From NCBI GenBank assembly GCA_030068075.1, contig JAINVK010000570.1, positions 1 through 64,000 on the forward strand: 64,000 nt of DNA, in the 5' to 3' direction. The stretch's first letter is position 1. Each line of letters begins with the position of its first letter. Positions 33,306-43,669 of the stretch are shown here, piece after piece. The stretch is from Paguma larvata. Its lineage: Eukaryota; Chordata; Mammalia; Carnivora; Viverridae. Position numbers and translations under genes: made by a program. The notes beneath the pieces were generated by a model. The model saw only the letters and a program-made list of their open reading frames with translations, searched no databases and had not been told where the DNA came from.

Positions 33306-33769
33306 GCACTGAAAATTTTTCCCTTCTTCCCTTTATATGCTTTGGCTGTTCTAATGATCAAATTGACATAAGACAGATTAACAGGACAAAAACAAATTAA
33401 ATTTCCTATATACCAGAGCCCCAAAGATAGACTCAAGGGCATGTCAGGTAGTTGAGGCTTATATGCCATCCTCAGCTAAGGAATGGGAGAGTGGCCTGGG
33501 GCTTCAAAGGGGAAGAGGGTAATTCTCAGGAGATAAGAAAAGCATGTTTGGTAATTAGCTGTTGTCCTGCCACACAGATAAAAAGTTGTCTGTGGTAATA
33601 GGTCTCTTTCTGGGCCAAGCCCCCTATTTAAATTCTTTTAGGTAGTTAAGAGAGAGGTAAAAGTTTTTCTTGAGTCCACTGGGTCTTGATTGACTTCAGC
33701 TCAAAATGGTCCACATGCCAAAGTGGCACATTTTGGGATAGTATATTCTGCTACCTTCAGTTCTGCCTT
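33306..33769 (-). mobile_element. ERV LTR, minus orientation (pair member 2)
   Basis: Reverse complement of the LTR at 23062-23515. On the minus strand it starts TGAAGGTAG at 33769; the TATA-like word is at 33458-33464. Homology is lost below about 33306. Differences from the partner are scattered substitutions and small indels, so these are two copies of one family, not a recent duplication. No TSD or polypurine tract is visible at the 33770 edge. Confidence 0.7.
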
Positions 33770-33978
33770 CGAAACTTTCCCAAGAAGTCGCATGGTCTAG
33801 AAGCTGAGTTGGTAGATGGCTCCATCTCGTCGAACTAGTCTTTTAGTCCTGCCGGTACATCAGTTCACTTAAAAAGTTGTGTCTCATATCAGGAAGTGGA
33901 GATGGGGGGGGCGGCGAGGGGAAGGTCCTAAAGTTCGGACTATGGTTCAAACGATCAGATATTTAATAAAAAGCATTT

Positions 33979-34205
33979 CTGGGTCTCCTTGGTGGCTTAG
34001 TCAGTTAAGTGACCAACTCTTGATTTTGGCTCAGGTCATGATCTCATGGTTCATGGGATTGGGCCCCTCGTTGGGCTCTGTGCTGTCAGTGTGGAGTCTG
34101 CTTGGGATTGTCTCTCTCCCTCTCTCTCTGCCTCTCCCCTACTTGCAAGTGTATGTGTGCGCTTTATCTTAAAATAAATAAATAAACACGAAAAATTAAA
34201 ATTAA
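33979..34205 (+). mobile_element. CAN SINE
   Basis: Diverged head CTGGGTCTCCTTGGTGGCTTAG, older sub-type body, tail AAAATAAATAAATAAACACGAAAAATTAAAATTAAA. Confidence 0.9.
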
Positions 34206-34402
34206 AAAAATCCTGAAGAATTTCTTTCTTTTGCTTCACCTCAAGGTTTTTAGCCAAAAAAAAAAAAATCAACACCAGAAAAATTTAGAGGATTTGCTTC
34301 TGATTCTGTTGATGTCGTGGCCTCTTAGTAAAAAAGCTGATTATCATGGCAGTGCCATACCTGTCTTTTTACATTTACTGATACATGATAACATGTATCA
34401 AT

Positions 34403-34636
34403 AAAATTCTGATATCTCGGGGCGCCTGGGTGGCTCAATTGGTTGAGCATCCAACTTCAGCTCGTGTCATGATCTCAAGGTTCATGAGTTTGAGCTCTAT
34501 TTTGGGCTCACTAGTGTCAGTGCAGAGCCCACTTGGGATCCTCAGTTCCCCACTTTCTACCCCTCCCCTGCTCATATTCTCTCTCTCTTTAAAAAATAAA
34601 TAAACATTAAAAAAAGTTTTAAAATTCTGATATCTC
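34403..34636 (+). mobile_element. CAN SINE with perfect 16-bp TSD
   Basis: Element 34419-34620. TSD AAAATTCTGATATCTC is identical at 34403-34418 and 34621-34636. Confidence 0.95.
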
Positions 34637-35180
34637 AATTATACTGGGAAGAACTCACTTTGACACATCCTATACTTCCTAGAAGAGACCAACTACTGCT
34701 ATGAACAGAGAAGACGACTCAAGAATATCCAAGTAGGAGCTCTTAGGAAGGCAAACTAATTGGAAGGGTAACTGTGGGGTTCATCTTGAAGCTTAAAACT
34801 TGCATAGCAAGCAGGCTGCTTTTACTTAGATTACATGTTTATTTGTTTGGTTTGTGGTGGGGAGGGCAGTTGATGAGGAATGTGATTCCCCTCTGCCCCT
34901 CCACCCTGGGATTAGGATTAGAATGAAGCAAGTAAATCTCTCAACTAGGGTGTAAAATTTAAGGACTCCATAATCAAGACAAATAATACTCTAATGCAAT
35001 ATTTTAAAAATTCAAATTCGGTGGAAACCTCCCCATAATGAACAAAATATCAAAACTTAAACTAGAAATAGGATCAGTATTATTAGTTTTCTCCTTTGTC
35101 TCAGGCACAAAACACTGCTTGGCACTGTCACTGAGCAAAGAGTACACGCGGACAGGACGAGTAAGTTTGGATAGTGGTGA
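34637..35180. other. Low-copy DNA
   Basis: A GT-rich patch at 34838-34865; otherwise nothing recognised. Confidence 0.35.
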
Positions 35181-37330
35181 TCAAGGCAGATGCTGGGATG
35201 TCACCTCCACAATTTCCAGAATTAAGATGGCTGAGCATTGACCTTTCTAAACTCTACTTTTGAAAATCTCCAAACACAATCAGAACGAGAAACAGAAACA
35301 CAAACCCCATCTTCAACAAATCTAGGAAATATCTGTACCCTGAACCCAGTCTTTACAAAGACAAAAAGGCAGGTGGAGGAATGGTACCTAAATAAGAAGA
35401 GCAAAAAGAGGGCAAACTTTGTTGCAGAATGCTCTCAAGAAGCGAGACAACTCACCCCAGAAAGGTTTAGCAGTTGAAGCCTGTACCCTGGAAGGCAGTG
35501 GTACGAATGGGGCACTGAAAGCAATGAAGATGTTCGAAAAGATTGAAAAGAAGCAGTTAGCCCTACAAGCCCTTCCTCCACTCCCCTCAGTCAGGCACCC
35601 ACCCCTCCTCCACTCCCACAAGTACTTTATTGGGGAGAAACAATCTGAGAGGCCTTGGGGGAGCACCAGGCAGGAAGAGGGCGGGGGTGAGGATTTAATA
35701 AGAGTCTGCATACTGAACTGTGAGATTCCTGAGTCCCTTACCTCGCCCTGTGCTACAGCACCAACAGCCAGGCTTATCCTTCTCAGGCAGCAGATTAGAG
35801 GCTCTCTCTAGATAAACTCAGTTGCTACAGAGAAAACACCTACATATACTGACATTTGGGGGAACCACACCCACACCCACACCCACAAGCTGGTTGACTA
35901 CCTCCTCAATCTAAAAATAAGCCCACAAACTGACAAGACTTGCCCACTCACGCAGAGTTTCCAATCAGCTTTGCAGTGATTCATTTAAAAACCTGAACAA
36001 ACATCCAAGGATCACCAGATCCTCGAGGAAAGCTTCCAACAGTAAAGACAGAGGCCAAAACAAATAAACCAAAGGGGGAGAAAAAAAAAACTCAGAGGAA
36101 ACAGATAATGCAGATGGTAGAAGAATTTTTCAAAAAGTAGATTAATATTCTCAGGGAGACTAGATTTTAAGCCCATGAAATAAGACTGAAATTCTCTCAG
36201 AAGGAAGGAAAGATAGAAAGAAAGAAATAGAGAGAGAGAAAGAAAGAGCGAGAGAGACGAGATTAAGAGAGAGAAAAGGAGAGAAATGAAAGGGGGGAGG
36301 GAGAAAAATTAGAAACAAAAGATGCTTTGGGAAATAAAAAATGAGAGTAAAGTAAAAATGATCATAAAATTAAAGTATTAATCTAAGAGTTTTAGTATCT
36401 AAAAAAAGAGTTCTCCAAAGAAAGAACATTGAAAACAAAATCATCAAGGAAATGGCACAAGAATATTTCCCAGAAATAAAGGGCAAGTCTCTAGTTTAAA
36501 AGAGCAGAATGAGGGGCTCCTAGGTGGCTCAGTTGGTTAAGCGTCTGATTCCTGATTTTGGCTCAGGTCATGATCTCATGGTCATGAGACCAAGCCCAAT
36601 GTCAGCTCAGCATGGAGCCTGCTTGGGATTCTCCCTCTCTCTCTCTCTCTCTCTCTCTTTCTCCCTCTCTCTCTCTGCCCTTCCCCTGCTTGTTCCCTCA
36701 CTTTCTCTCTCTCAAAATAAATAAACTTTAAAATAATAATAAAATAAAAGAGCATATCGAATGTGCAATTATGTAATCATTACACCTAAAGCTAACGTAA
36801 TGTTATGTCAGTTGTATCTCAATTAGAAAGAGCATACTGAGTGCTCAATATAATAAATTTTAAAAATACCAACACTAAGACATGTCAACTTGAAATTTCA
36901 GAACACCAGAAAAGAGATGATGCTACAAACTTTAAAAAATATATATATCACAAAAAGAAATTGAGAGTTAGAATAGTATTGAATTTCTTCACAACACAGG
37001 GTACTAGAAGAAGATGGATCATTGCCTTTGAAATTCAGAATTAAAAATTGTTTTTAATTTAGATATATTTAGACACACATATCAAAATGTTAAACTTCTT
37101 TCCGCTCGTCATCAGGATACAATTAGAGGATACACTCCAGCAAAGTACGACAGTAAACCAAGAAACAGTAAGTCTTCAGATCCGGGAAACTGGGTAGTCC
37201 AAGGGTAACTGCTGTGCAGTAAAAGAAATAAGTACAGATCCAAGTAGCAAGACAAACACCTCCAGGAGGGAGGTCTACCTGGGGAAGAAATGGCAATGAT
37301 ATCATGGAAAATGGAATTCATAGGCATTTT
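35181..37330 (+). mobile_element. L1 5' UTR/ORF1 or HAL1-type element, sense
   Basis: Begins with an L1 5' UTR-like stretch containing AAGATGGCTGA (35224-35234). From 36060 it carries an L1 ORF1-like coding relic: 'NKIIKEMAQEYFPEIKGKS' near 36436-36492, an 'EISEHQKRDDA...NF' region near 36890-36930 and the ARRRW-like block near 37000-37020. ORF1-type sequence with no ORF2 downstream is how HAL1 (half-L1) elements look. The two GC-richer frames at 35238-35811 belong to this element, not to a gene. A GA-rich simple tract (36205-36300) and a CAN SINE lie inside. Confidence 0.5.
36498..36760 (+). mobile_element. CAN SINE inside the ORF1 relic
   Basis: Element 36513-36745. TSD AAAAGAGCAGAATGA / AAAAGAGCATATCGA (imperfect). 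Contains a (CT)n stretch 36632-36678. Confidence 0.93.
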
Positions 37331-38555
37331 ACAGAGGTCAGAGACTCAAAGAAAACTAAGCAGAGGTGGGAAATAAGGGCAGGGGTTAAACATTATCATT
37401 CTATACTTTCAGGCTTAGCAGGCTTAAACAATATTTACATGCTAGTGGTATTGAAATCTCTGGAAAGTTAAGGAGGAATCCCATGTTTTCCTAAATACAG
37501 AAAAACATGTATGCATAAAAATATCCTTTATGGTAATTAGTTACAAAATCAAACATAACCTAAATGTCCAATCAGAGGAGAATAGTTAAATAAACTATAA
37601 TACACCACTTGGTGGAATTTAAATTAATAGCATTACAGCCTTTTCTGCATACCAAGGACTCATTTTAGAACCTGCCCAGAGAGCAGCTTGTTACTTTGAA
37701 AGGAGGAATTGAGAAAAGAAGATTGAAAGTTGCTTGTATGTTGCTATTGTGGGAAACTAAAACTAAATGCCTCGTAGAAACGTCAATCAAGTACATCCAA
37801 AAACAGGCAGCTTCAGAGCACCATGTTGTATTTAGTATCATCAGTATGAAGTAGGAAAGAGACGGTCAATGTTTAGGTAGACCTGTCTCTGAAGGCTTTG
37901 GGAAGAAAGATGCGAGGATTAGTGACATGATCTCAAAGTGGTAGAGCCTAGAAAGAGACAGATGACTGTGGCATTGCTGACCTACCGCAAGAGCGACTGA
38001 TTCACTGTGCAATAGGAAATAAGTCAGGAAAGATCTTGGATATGGCCAAGAACAGAGGGGCTCACATTCCCCTTTTCCCAAGACGAGATCCTGGTCCAAT
38101 CAAAGAAACTGCAAAGAACAGCAGCTCCAAGCATGAAGTTCTGGCTGCTTCTGAACGGCATCAGTGAGGCAAGGAGGCAGGGATCCCTGGAAAACCTACT
38201 GGTGACTCCAAGCCCCAGAGGTTCCAAAGTCATCTGCCAGAACTCTGAGCCTTTTATGCAATAGAGCTATTAGATGATATCAACAGAAATGCCCCAAGTG
38301 CTTGAAAATCTGGTCAACTTGGGCTCTACATTACCTCCAAACCCACAAAACAAGACAAATGAAAACACAGAATGAGAAGTACAAGAGTCTATATTACAGT
38401 TTCTTAGTTAAGATTGTTTTGAAACAGAATCTGTTCGAACTCCCTTCAGCCAAAAAAAAAAAAATTGCCATAATGATACAAGGGAATCTCTTGAACCCAC
38501 GGGTTAGAAATATAGCTGGGAAACCAGGAATAGGAAACTGTCACAAACAATGACA
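37331..38555. other. Low-copy DNA, no gene recognised
   Basis: Mostly unremarkable. Short frames on both strands near 37866-38233 have no recognisable product. An A14 run is at 38452-38463. Confidence 0.35.
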
Positions 38556-38735
38556 AATGCCTGTCTCTGTTTTTCTGTCTCTCTCCCTTTCTTCACTTTC
38601 CCTCCCTTTTTGTTCCCCTACCTTCCTCCATCTCTCCCTCACCCTCCCTCTCTTTCTGTTCCCCTTCCCTTTTTCCCTCCTCCCCTCATGGACTCTCCCT
38701 CTCCTTAGGTCTGCCTCATTCTTTTCCCTCTCCCA
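38556..38735. repeat. Imperfect polypyrimidine (CT/CCCT) tract
   Basis: About 180 bp of almost pure C/T on the plus strand, irregular units, possible H-DNA-prone sequence. ORFs on both strands here (Ser/Leu-rich and Arg/Glu-rich) are its translations. Confidence 0.8.
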
Positions 38736-39034
38736 CCCATTGGCAAACCCTGACAGGTAGTTTCTCTCCAGCTCAGACTGCTTTAAGAGAAACATACTCC
38801 TTCCACATGCTCTCCCCAGTTCTGTTGAATAAAATTCTCTGTAGTTTATCTTATCAACCACTTTTGACCAATATTTTGAACTCACTGGTTCAATTGTCCT
38901 TCTCTGGCACCAGTCTGGCAAAAATCCCCGCCCCGAATCAATCAACATCTCATATTATCTGTGCTGCTGTGGACACCTGGAGAAAAACATTCTGTGCAGA
39001 TTGGAATGATTGGAACTATGACTTCATGGTCTCC

Positions 39035-39065
39035 AATATCCGTGTCAGCATGGAGCCAGCTTGGG

Positions 39066-39110
<45 letters not shown>

Positions 39111-39155
39111 ACTCCCCTTCTCTCTCTCTCAAAATAAATAAACTTAAAAAAAAAG
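39035..39155 (+). mobile_element. 5'-truncated CAN SINE (3' half)
   Basis: Starts within the body (GTGTCAGCATGGAGCCAGCTTGGGATTC), then 41 bp of (CT)n (39067-39107) and the tail CAAAATAAATAAAC. A (TAA)n-rich stretch follows to 39225. Confidence 0.8.
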
Positions 39156-39469
39156 GAAAGGAAGTAGTAGTAATAATACAAGATTATTAGAAATAATAAT
39201 AGAAGAATAATATAATAATAATAGAACTCTGTTACCTCTCACCAACTAACCATTCTTTGATCTTTCTCCTGTTAAATAGTCAAGGCGTTTCTTCCCCTAC
39301 CTGGGGCTAATCCCTTTAGAGTGTTTCTTGTCTCCTCAGGGATCTCACTCCACTGATAATCCGTCTTACATATTGCGTGCTGAAAACTCGACCCTCAGCC
39401 CTTCAACTCCTACCAGCTAACACTCTTTTACATTTTTAGCTTAAATTTTTTAAAGTATGGTTTAAGCAC

Positions 39470-39730
39470 AAACTATTTTAGACAGTGTGCTGGAGGATAT
39501 TGTGGTGACCTAGACAGATGTGGTCCGTGTGAACTTTCCAGCCCAGGAGACAGCCTTTGAGTAAAGAATTCTAAGCCCGATTTGTGTTACTTAACGGGAA
39601 GTACGGGATGCTGTGGGAATATACAGCAAGGAAATTTAACCTTATCTAGGAAGTCAGGTAAGGCCTTCTTGAGGAAGGTAAAATTTAAAGGTGCTGCTTA
39701 AGGAATGTATAAGAATTCGATAAGAAGAAA
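39470..39730 (-). repeat. L2-like fragment
   Basis: Pattern GACAGTGTGCTGGAGGATATTGTGG ... AAGTCAGGTAAGGCCTTCTTGAGGAAGG matches antisense L2 (GGAGGGCTTCCTGGAGGAGG block). Confidence 0.45.
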
Positions 39731-39817
39731 GAGGTTTAAATTCCTTGCAGGCCCAACCAAACCCTATCAGATTTTCATGAAATTTGACAAGTGTATTCTA
39801 AAATTGAAAACAAAAAT

Positions 39818-39945
39818 GGGGTGCCTCACTGGCTCAGTCAGTAGAGTGTGGTGATTCTTGATCTCGGCGTGGAGAGTTTGGGCCCCACATTGGGCATAAG
39901 CTCATAAATAAATAAATAAACAAACAAACAAATAAAAGTGAGAGA
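39818..39945 (+). mobile_element. Short-type CAN SINE
   Basis: GGGGTGCCTCACTGGCTCAG head and abbreviated body; tail AAATAAATAAATAAACAAACAAAC. Confidence 0.88.
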
Positions 39946-40020
39946 GAATAAGGTTAAGAAGCGCCAACACAACCTGAAGAGGAATGAAGATGGAGGAATC
40001 TGTCCTATCAAGACCTATTA

Positions 40021-40251
40021 TAAAACTATGGTAGGGGCGCCTGGGTGGCTCAGTCGGTTCAGCGGCCGACTTCGGCTCAGGTCATGAACTCACGGTCTGT
40101 GAGTTCGAGCCCCACATCGGGCTCTGTGCTGATGGCTCAGAGCCTGGAGCCTGCTTCGGATTCTGTGTCTGCCTCTCTCTCTGCCCTCCTCCTCACACTC
40201 TGTCCCTATAAATAAACATTAAAAAAATTAAAAAAAAAAAAAACTATGGTA
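40021..40251 (+). mobile_element. CAN SINE, consensus-like, with TSD
   Basis: Element 40034-40239. TSD AAAACTATGGTA at 40022-40033 and 40240-40251, perfect. Confidence 0.95.
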
Positions 40252-40329
40252 ATTAAGACAGTACGGTCTTGGTATGGAAATAAAATCAGAGCAATGAAAC
40301 TCTCTCTATGCTTGTACTTTTCTACTTAT

Positions 40330-40510
40330 CTTTTAGGACACAATATGAATTATTACTGCCCCCAGGAAATCTCTGGCTGTCCCCTCATTCAAAATCTTGA
40401 CTAGATTCCATCTCATGGAGCTTCCATAGCACCCTTACTTCCCCAATATAGAACTTAACACATTTACTCTAATATCCATCTCCCCTGCTCACTAACTATT
40501 AGTACAGAGA
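40330..40510 (+). repeat. L2 LINE fragment
   Basis: CCAGGAAATCTCTGGCTGTCCCCTC, CATAGCACCCTTACTTCCCC and ACTTAACACATTTACTC match the L2 3' region. Confidence 0.45.
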
Positions 40511-41190
40511 TCATTACTCTTTTTCACTGCCTACTGGCATTTCTTTTAGGGAAGACCTAAAGGCAGTATGCAGATAGTTCTATTCCGTTCCACCTCTGCC
40601 CATTTCTTGCTACTGTAGACTTCTTAGCTACTTTCCCTCATTTATTGAAGACTTTTGTAATTTTGACCATTGTCATATTCTCATAAAGCCAGCTGATTTT
40701 CCGGGTTTTAACGTCTACAAAGGCAATCTATCCAAAATTTGTCTTTGCAGTTTCTTGACATCTTCATCTTTCAGTAGATTCACTTTACCTCAGCTTCTCA
40801 CTTGAAGGGTCATTAAGTCCATCTTCAAAATCATGAATTCAACCTTTTTACTGTGGACATAAACGAAGGTCACCCAAATGAGAACAGAGTTACTTATTCA
40901 GAGCTTCCTTATAGCAAAAGAGTCAGCCACCATCACTTGCTTTTGAGACTCAAAGGCAAGCAGGAAAGCTTTATAGTAAAAAAAAAAAAGAGAGAGAGAG
41001 AAAGAAAGAGAAAGAAGGCTTCAGGTTTGCTATGATTGGTGGTTGTTGGCATGAGAAAATTGGAGGTATGCTAGCTAGAAGTGAGATGTCTTATCTGATT
41101 GCACATTTAGCTCTCTCTTGTTCTGAGTTGGGGGTAAATAAATAAATAAATAAAAATAAGGAGACCAGCAGTCATTGGCCAAGTCCTGAT
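40511..41190. other. Low-copy DNA
   Basis: GA-rich tract at 40980-41020 and (AAAT)n at 41133-41158. Nothing coding recognised. Confidence 0.35.
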
Positions 41191-41625
41191 CGCTCCATGC
41201 TCATTACTGCAGAAGTTGTGGTCAGAATTCTACTGCAATATATGGTTTGGCCATTGTCCATTTCTATATTCAGTCTCTCACTACTCACTAAGCATAACCT
41301 TCAATCTTTCCAGTTTACCTGTCATTATTCCCTCTTTGATGATTCTTCACCTTACATTTGTACTAGTTGCTGTCTCTTACTGGATTTTCAACTTCTCTCT
41401 ACTGGATATTTTCTTTCAATATCCAAGTAAGTTGTAGTCTTTTCCAACCTAAAAAATAAAAACGACAAATCGTCTAAACTCCATCTTTCCCTCTACCAAC
41501 ATTCTACTACTTTTGCAACCAAACTTCTCAATTTTTCTTAATTTTTGGATTCACCAAAAGCCTCATTTCCATTTCTTCTCTCTACTTTCCTTGATGCAGT
41601 CATAATTCTAAAATCGATGTTTGTC
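41191..41625 (+). repeat. Probable ancient L3/CR1- or L2-type LINE fragment
   Basis: C/T-rich sense sequence with CCAAACTTCTCAATTTTTC...TCATTTCCATTTCTTCTC...CTTGATGCAG resembling decayed CR1/L3 RT DNA. It is interrupted at its right side by the solo LTR. Confidence 0.35.
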
Positions 41626-41734
41626 ATTACCTGTGGGGAATAAGCATAGGAATTCCCTGAGTCTGTGGACTCAGGGAATATTCAAAGCCGATGCTCACAC
41701 CCAAGTTTGGGAAATAAGATTAGGTAAGTAAGTA

Positions 41735-41825
41735 TAGAGAGGGCGGAGCTAAGGCCCCAGTATAGAGAGGATGGGGCCAAGGCCCCCAGGATAGAGAGAG
41801 CAAGACAAAGGCCCCAATACAAAGG
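41735..41825 (+). repeat. Tandem repeats in LTR U3
   Basis: Three imperfect copies of a 30-35-bp unit beginning TATAGAGAG or ATAGAGAG and ending AAGGCCCC. Confidence 0.7.
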
Positions 41826-42199
41826 TATAGGAAGTAAACAAGATTAGGTATTGGGGGGGGGGTGAAAACATCCCCCTAATTTAGTACTATAGCAGTAAGT
41901 TGCTTTACAGTAAGGAAGGGCCAAATTAGGTAATCAGGTAAATAGGGCTATAGGCACTGAGGGGTGAAGTTGCTGAGCTAATTAGCAAAAGAAAGGTGGC
42001 CTGTTGACCCTGAGGTTATACCCTCTATCTGTCTTATCCCCTAGGCTTGCTAAGATAAATAGACACCTCTCCTCACGTCTGCCTTTAACAACCATCTTCC
42101 CTGGGCCAGGATTTTGTTGTATATTGACCTAAACTCCTAACACCATATATCTTCAAAACACTCTTTTCCTCATGCCCACCAGTTAATGTTCACAGATTC

Positions 42200-42226
42200 T
42201 TTTTTTTTTTTTTTTTTTTTTTTTTG
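42200..42226 (+). repeat. (T)27 homopolymer
   Basis: Uninterrupted T-run inside the solo LTR, upstream of the AATAAA word. Confidence 0.9.
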
Positions 42227-43027
42227 AGCACACCCATCACGTTTGTAAGCCTTCTGATCTTAATAAATACGGAGCAAGGACCCTTTTTCGGGGCTCTTGT
42301 CTTTTTCCGGACACTAGCCATCTCTTGCATTTTAATCCTGTGTCTACTCTCTTGCCGGACAAGAAAGAACTTTAGACTCAGAGTCTACGACAATTACCAT
42401 CTTGCATGTATTTGAATTTTGCCATTAGGTTCAATTATACAAAGTTTTAATATTCGATCCTTTTGAAGTATAAAATAAACAATTTCACTTCATTCAAGCA
42501 GATGTAAATGTACATAAACCTACATTTATTGTTAAAATTTCACAGAATATATCCTTAAAAGCTTGCTTCTTATGTATCATTGTATTTAATTTTTTTTATT
42601 TTGAAATATAGAGTCACAGGAAGTTGCAAAGACAGTATAGAGAGATCCAGTGAACCCTTCATTCAGTTTCCCCCAACAGTTACATTTTATATAATTATAG
42701 CACAATTTCAAAACCAGAAAATTGACATTGGTACAATGTATGTGTTTAGTTTTATTTTACTTTATTATGTGTAACCACCACTGCAATTGAAACACAGAAC
42801 TATTCCATTACTATAGCCATACATACCCACTCTGCAAACTCTGAGTACCACTTATTTATTTTTCATTTCTATAGTTTTGTCAGTTGTAGAAAGTTATATA
42901 CATGGAATCATGCAGTATCCTTTTGGGATTGACTTTTTCACTCATCAAAATGCCCTTGGGATATATCTAAGTTGTTACATGTATCACCAGTTCTCTCCTT
43001 TTATTACTAAGTGTTTCATGGTATGGA

Positions 43028-43202
43028 TATTCCACAGTTTATTATTTATTTATTTATTTTAGAGGGAGAAAGCAAGAGTGGGTGAGAGAGAGAGAGCAGG
43101 CTCTGCACACTCAGCACAGAGCCCGATGCTGGGCTCAATCCCACGACCCTGGCTGGGATCATGACCTGAGCCAAAATCAAGAGTCGGGTATTCCACAGTT
43201 TA
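43028..43202 (-). mobile_element. 5'-truncated CAN SINE with perfect TSD
   Basis: Minus SINE 43042-43188 lacks its tRNA-like head (stops after AAAATCAAGAGTCGG). TSD TATTCCACAGTTTA is identical at 43028-43041 and 43189-43202, so the truncation happened on insertion. Confidence 0.92.
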
Positions 43203-43384
43203 TTTAACCATTTACCTATTGAGGAACGATTTGATGATTTTTAGGTTAGAATAATTACAAATAAAGCTACTATGAACATTCATGTACTATTTATATGTGG
43301 ACATAAATTTTTGTTTCTTTAGGATAAATGCCTAGGGTGCTAGTGCTAAGTTGTGTGGTTAGTTTATGTATCCTTGGGTTTTTT

Positions 43385-43669
43385 TTTTAAGTTTATTTGT
43401 TTATTTTGAGAGAGAGAGAGGGAGAGTGTGTGTGTGTGTGTGTGTGTGTGCACGCACGCGCACACGTGCACATGTGCCCACGCACAAGTGCATTTGTGTG
43501 AGTGGGGGAGGGCAGGGGCAGAGAGAGAAGGAGAGAGACAATCCCAAGCAGGCCCCACACTGTCAGCACAGAGTCCAACGTGAGACTCAATTTCACAAAC
43601 CATGAGGTCATGACCTGAGCCGATACCCAAAGTTGGACATGTAACCAACTGAGCCACCCAGGCACCCCT
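43385..43669 (-). mobile_element. CAN SINE carrying a GT/GC alternating tract
   Basis: Minus copy ending GAGCCACCCAGGCACCCC. The poly-purine part is expanded by (GT)n followed by alternating purine/pyrimidine sequence (43424-43500). Confidence 0.93.
43424..43500. repeat. (GT)n plus alternating purine-pyrimidine tract
   Basis: About 13 GT units then GCACGCACGCGCACACGTGC and similar; classic Z-DNA-prone composition, including CpG steps. Confidence 0.8.

Larger units (their letters stand above)
39750..40310 (+). mobile_element. Old L1 ORF2 fragment split by two SINEs
   Basis: Sense L1 pieces: AGATTTTCATGAAATTTGACAAG...TTCTAAAATTGAAAAC, then GCCAACACAACCTGAAGAGGAATG, then AAACTATGGTAATTAAGACAGTACGGTCTTGGTATGG. 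SINEs at 39818-39945 and 40034-40239 interrupt it. Confidence 0.65.
41626..42398 (+). mobile_element. Well-preserved solo ERV LTR with perfect 6-bp TSD
   Basis: LTR 41632-42392 (761 bp) begins TGTGGGGAATAAGC and ends GAGTCTACGACA, flanked by ATTACC (41626-41631 and 42393-42398). A 6-bp TSD is usual for class II (betaretrovirus-like, ERVK group) elements. The inverted-repeat-like TGTGG/ACA ends and the polyadenylation word AATAAA (42259-42264) followed by a GT/T-rich downstream stretch support this. U3 has about three copies of a 30-35-bp repeat (TATAGAGAGGG...AAGGCCCC, 41735-41825), like enhancer repeats. A T27 run (42200-42226) is unusual. No internal retroviral DNA remains. Orientation is from the AATAAA and CA end. 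Confidence 0.85.

Noticed and set aside
35238..35811. Two overlapping plus frames that look exon-like
   Set aside because: They lie in the 5' part of an L1 ORF1/HAL1-type element and continue into its ORF1 relic.
38541..38948. 135-codon Arg/Glu-rich minus frame
   Set aside because: Mostly translation of the polypyrimidine tract; no recognisable protein.
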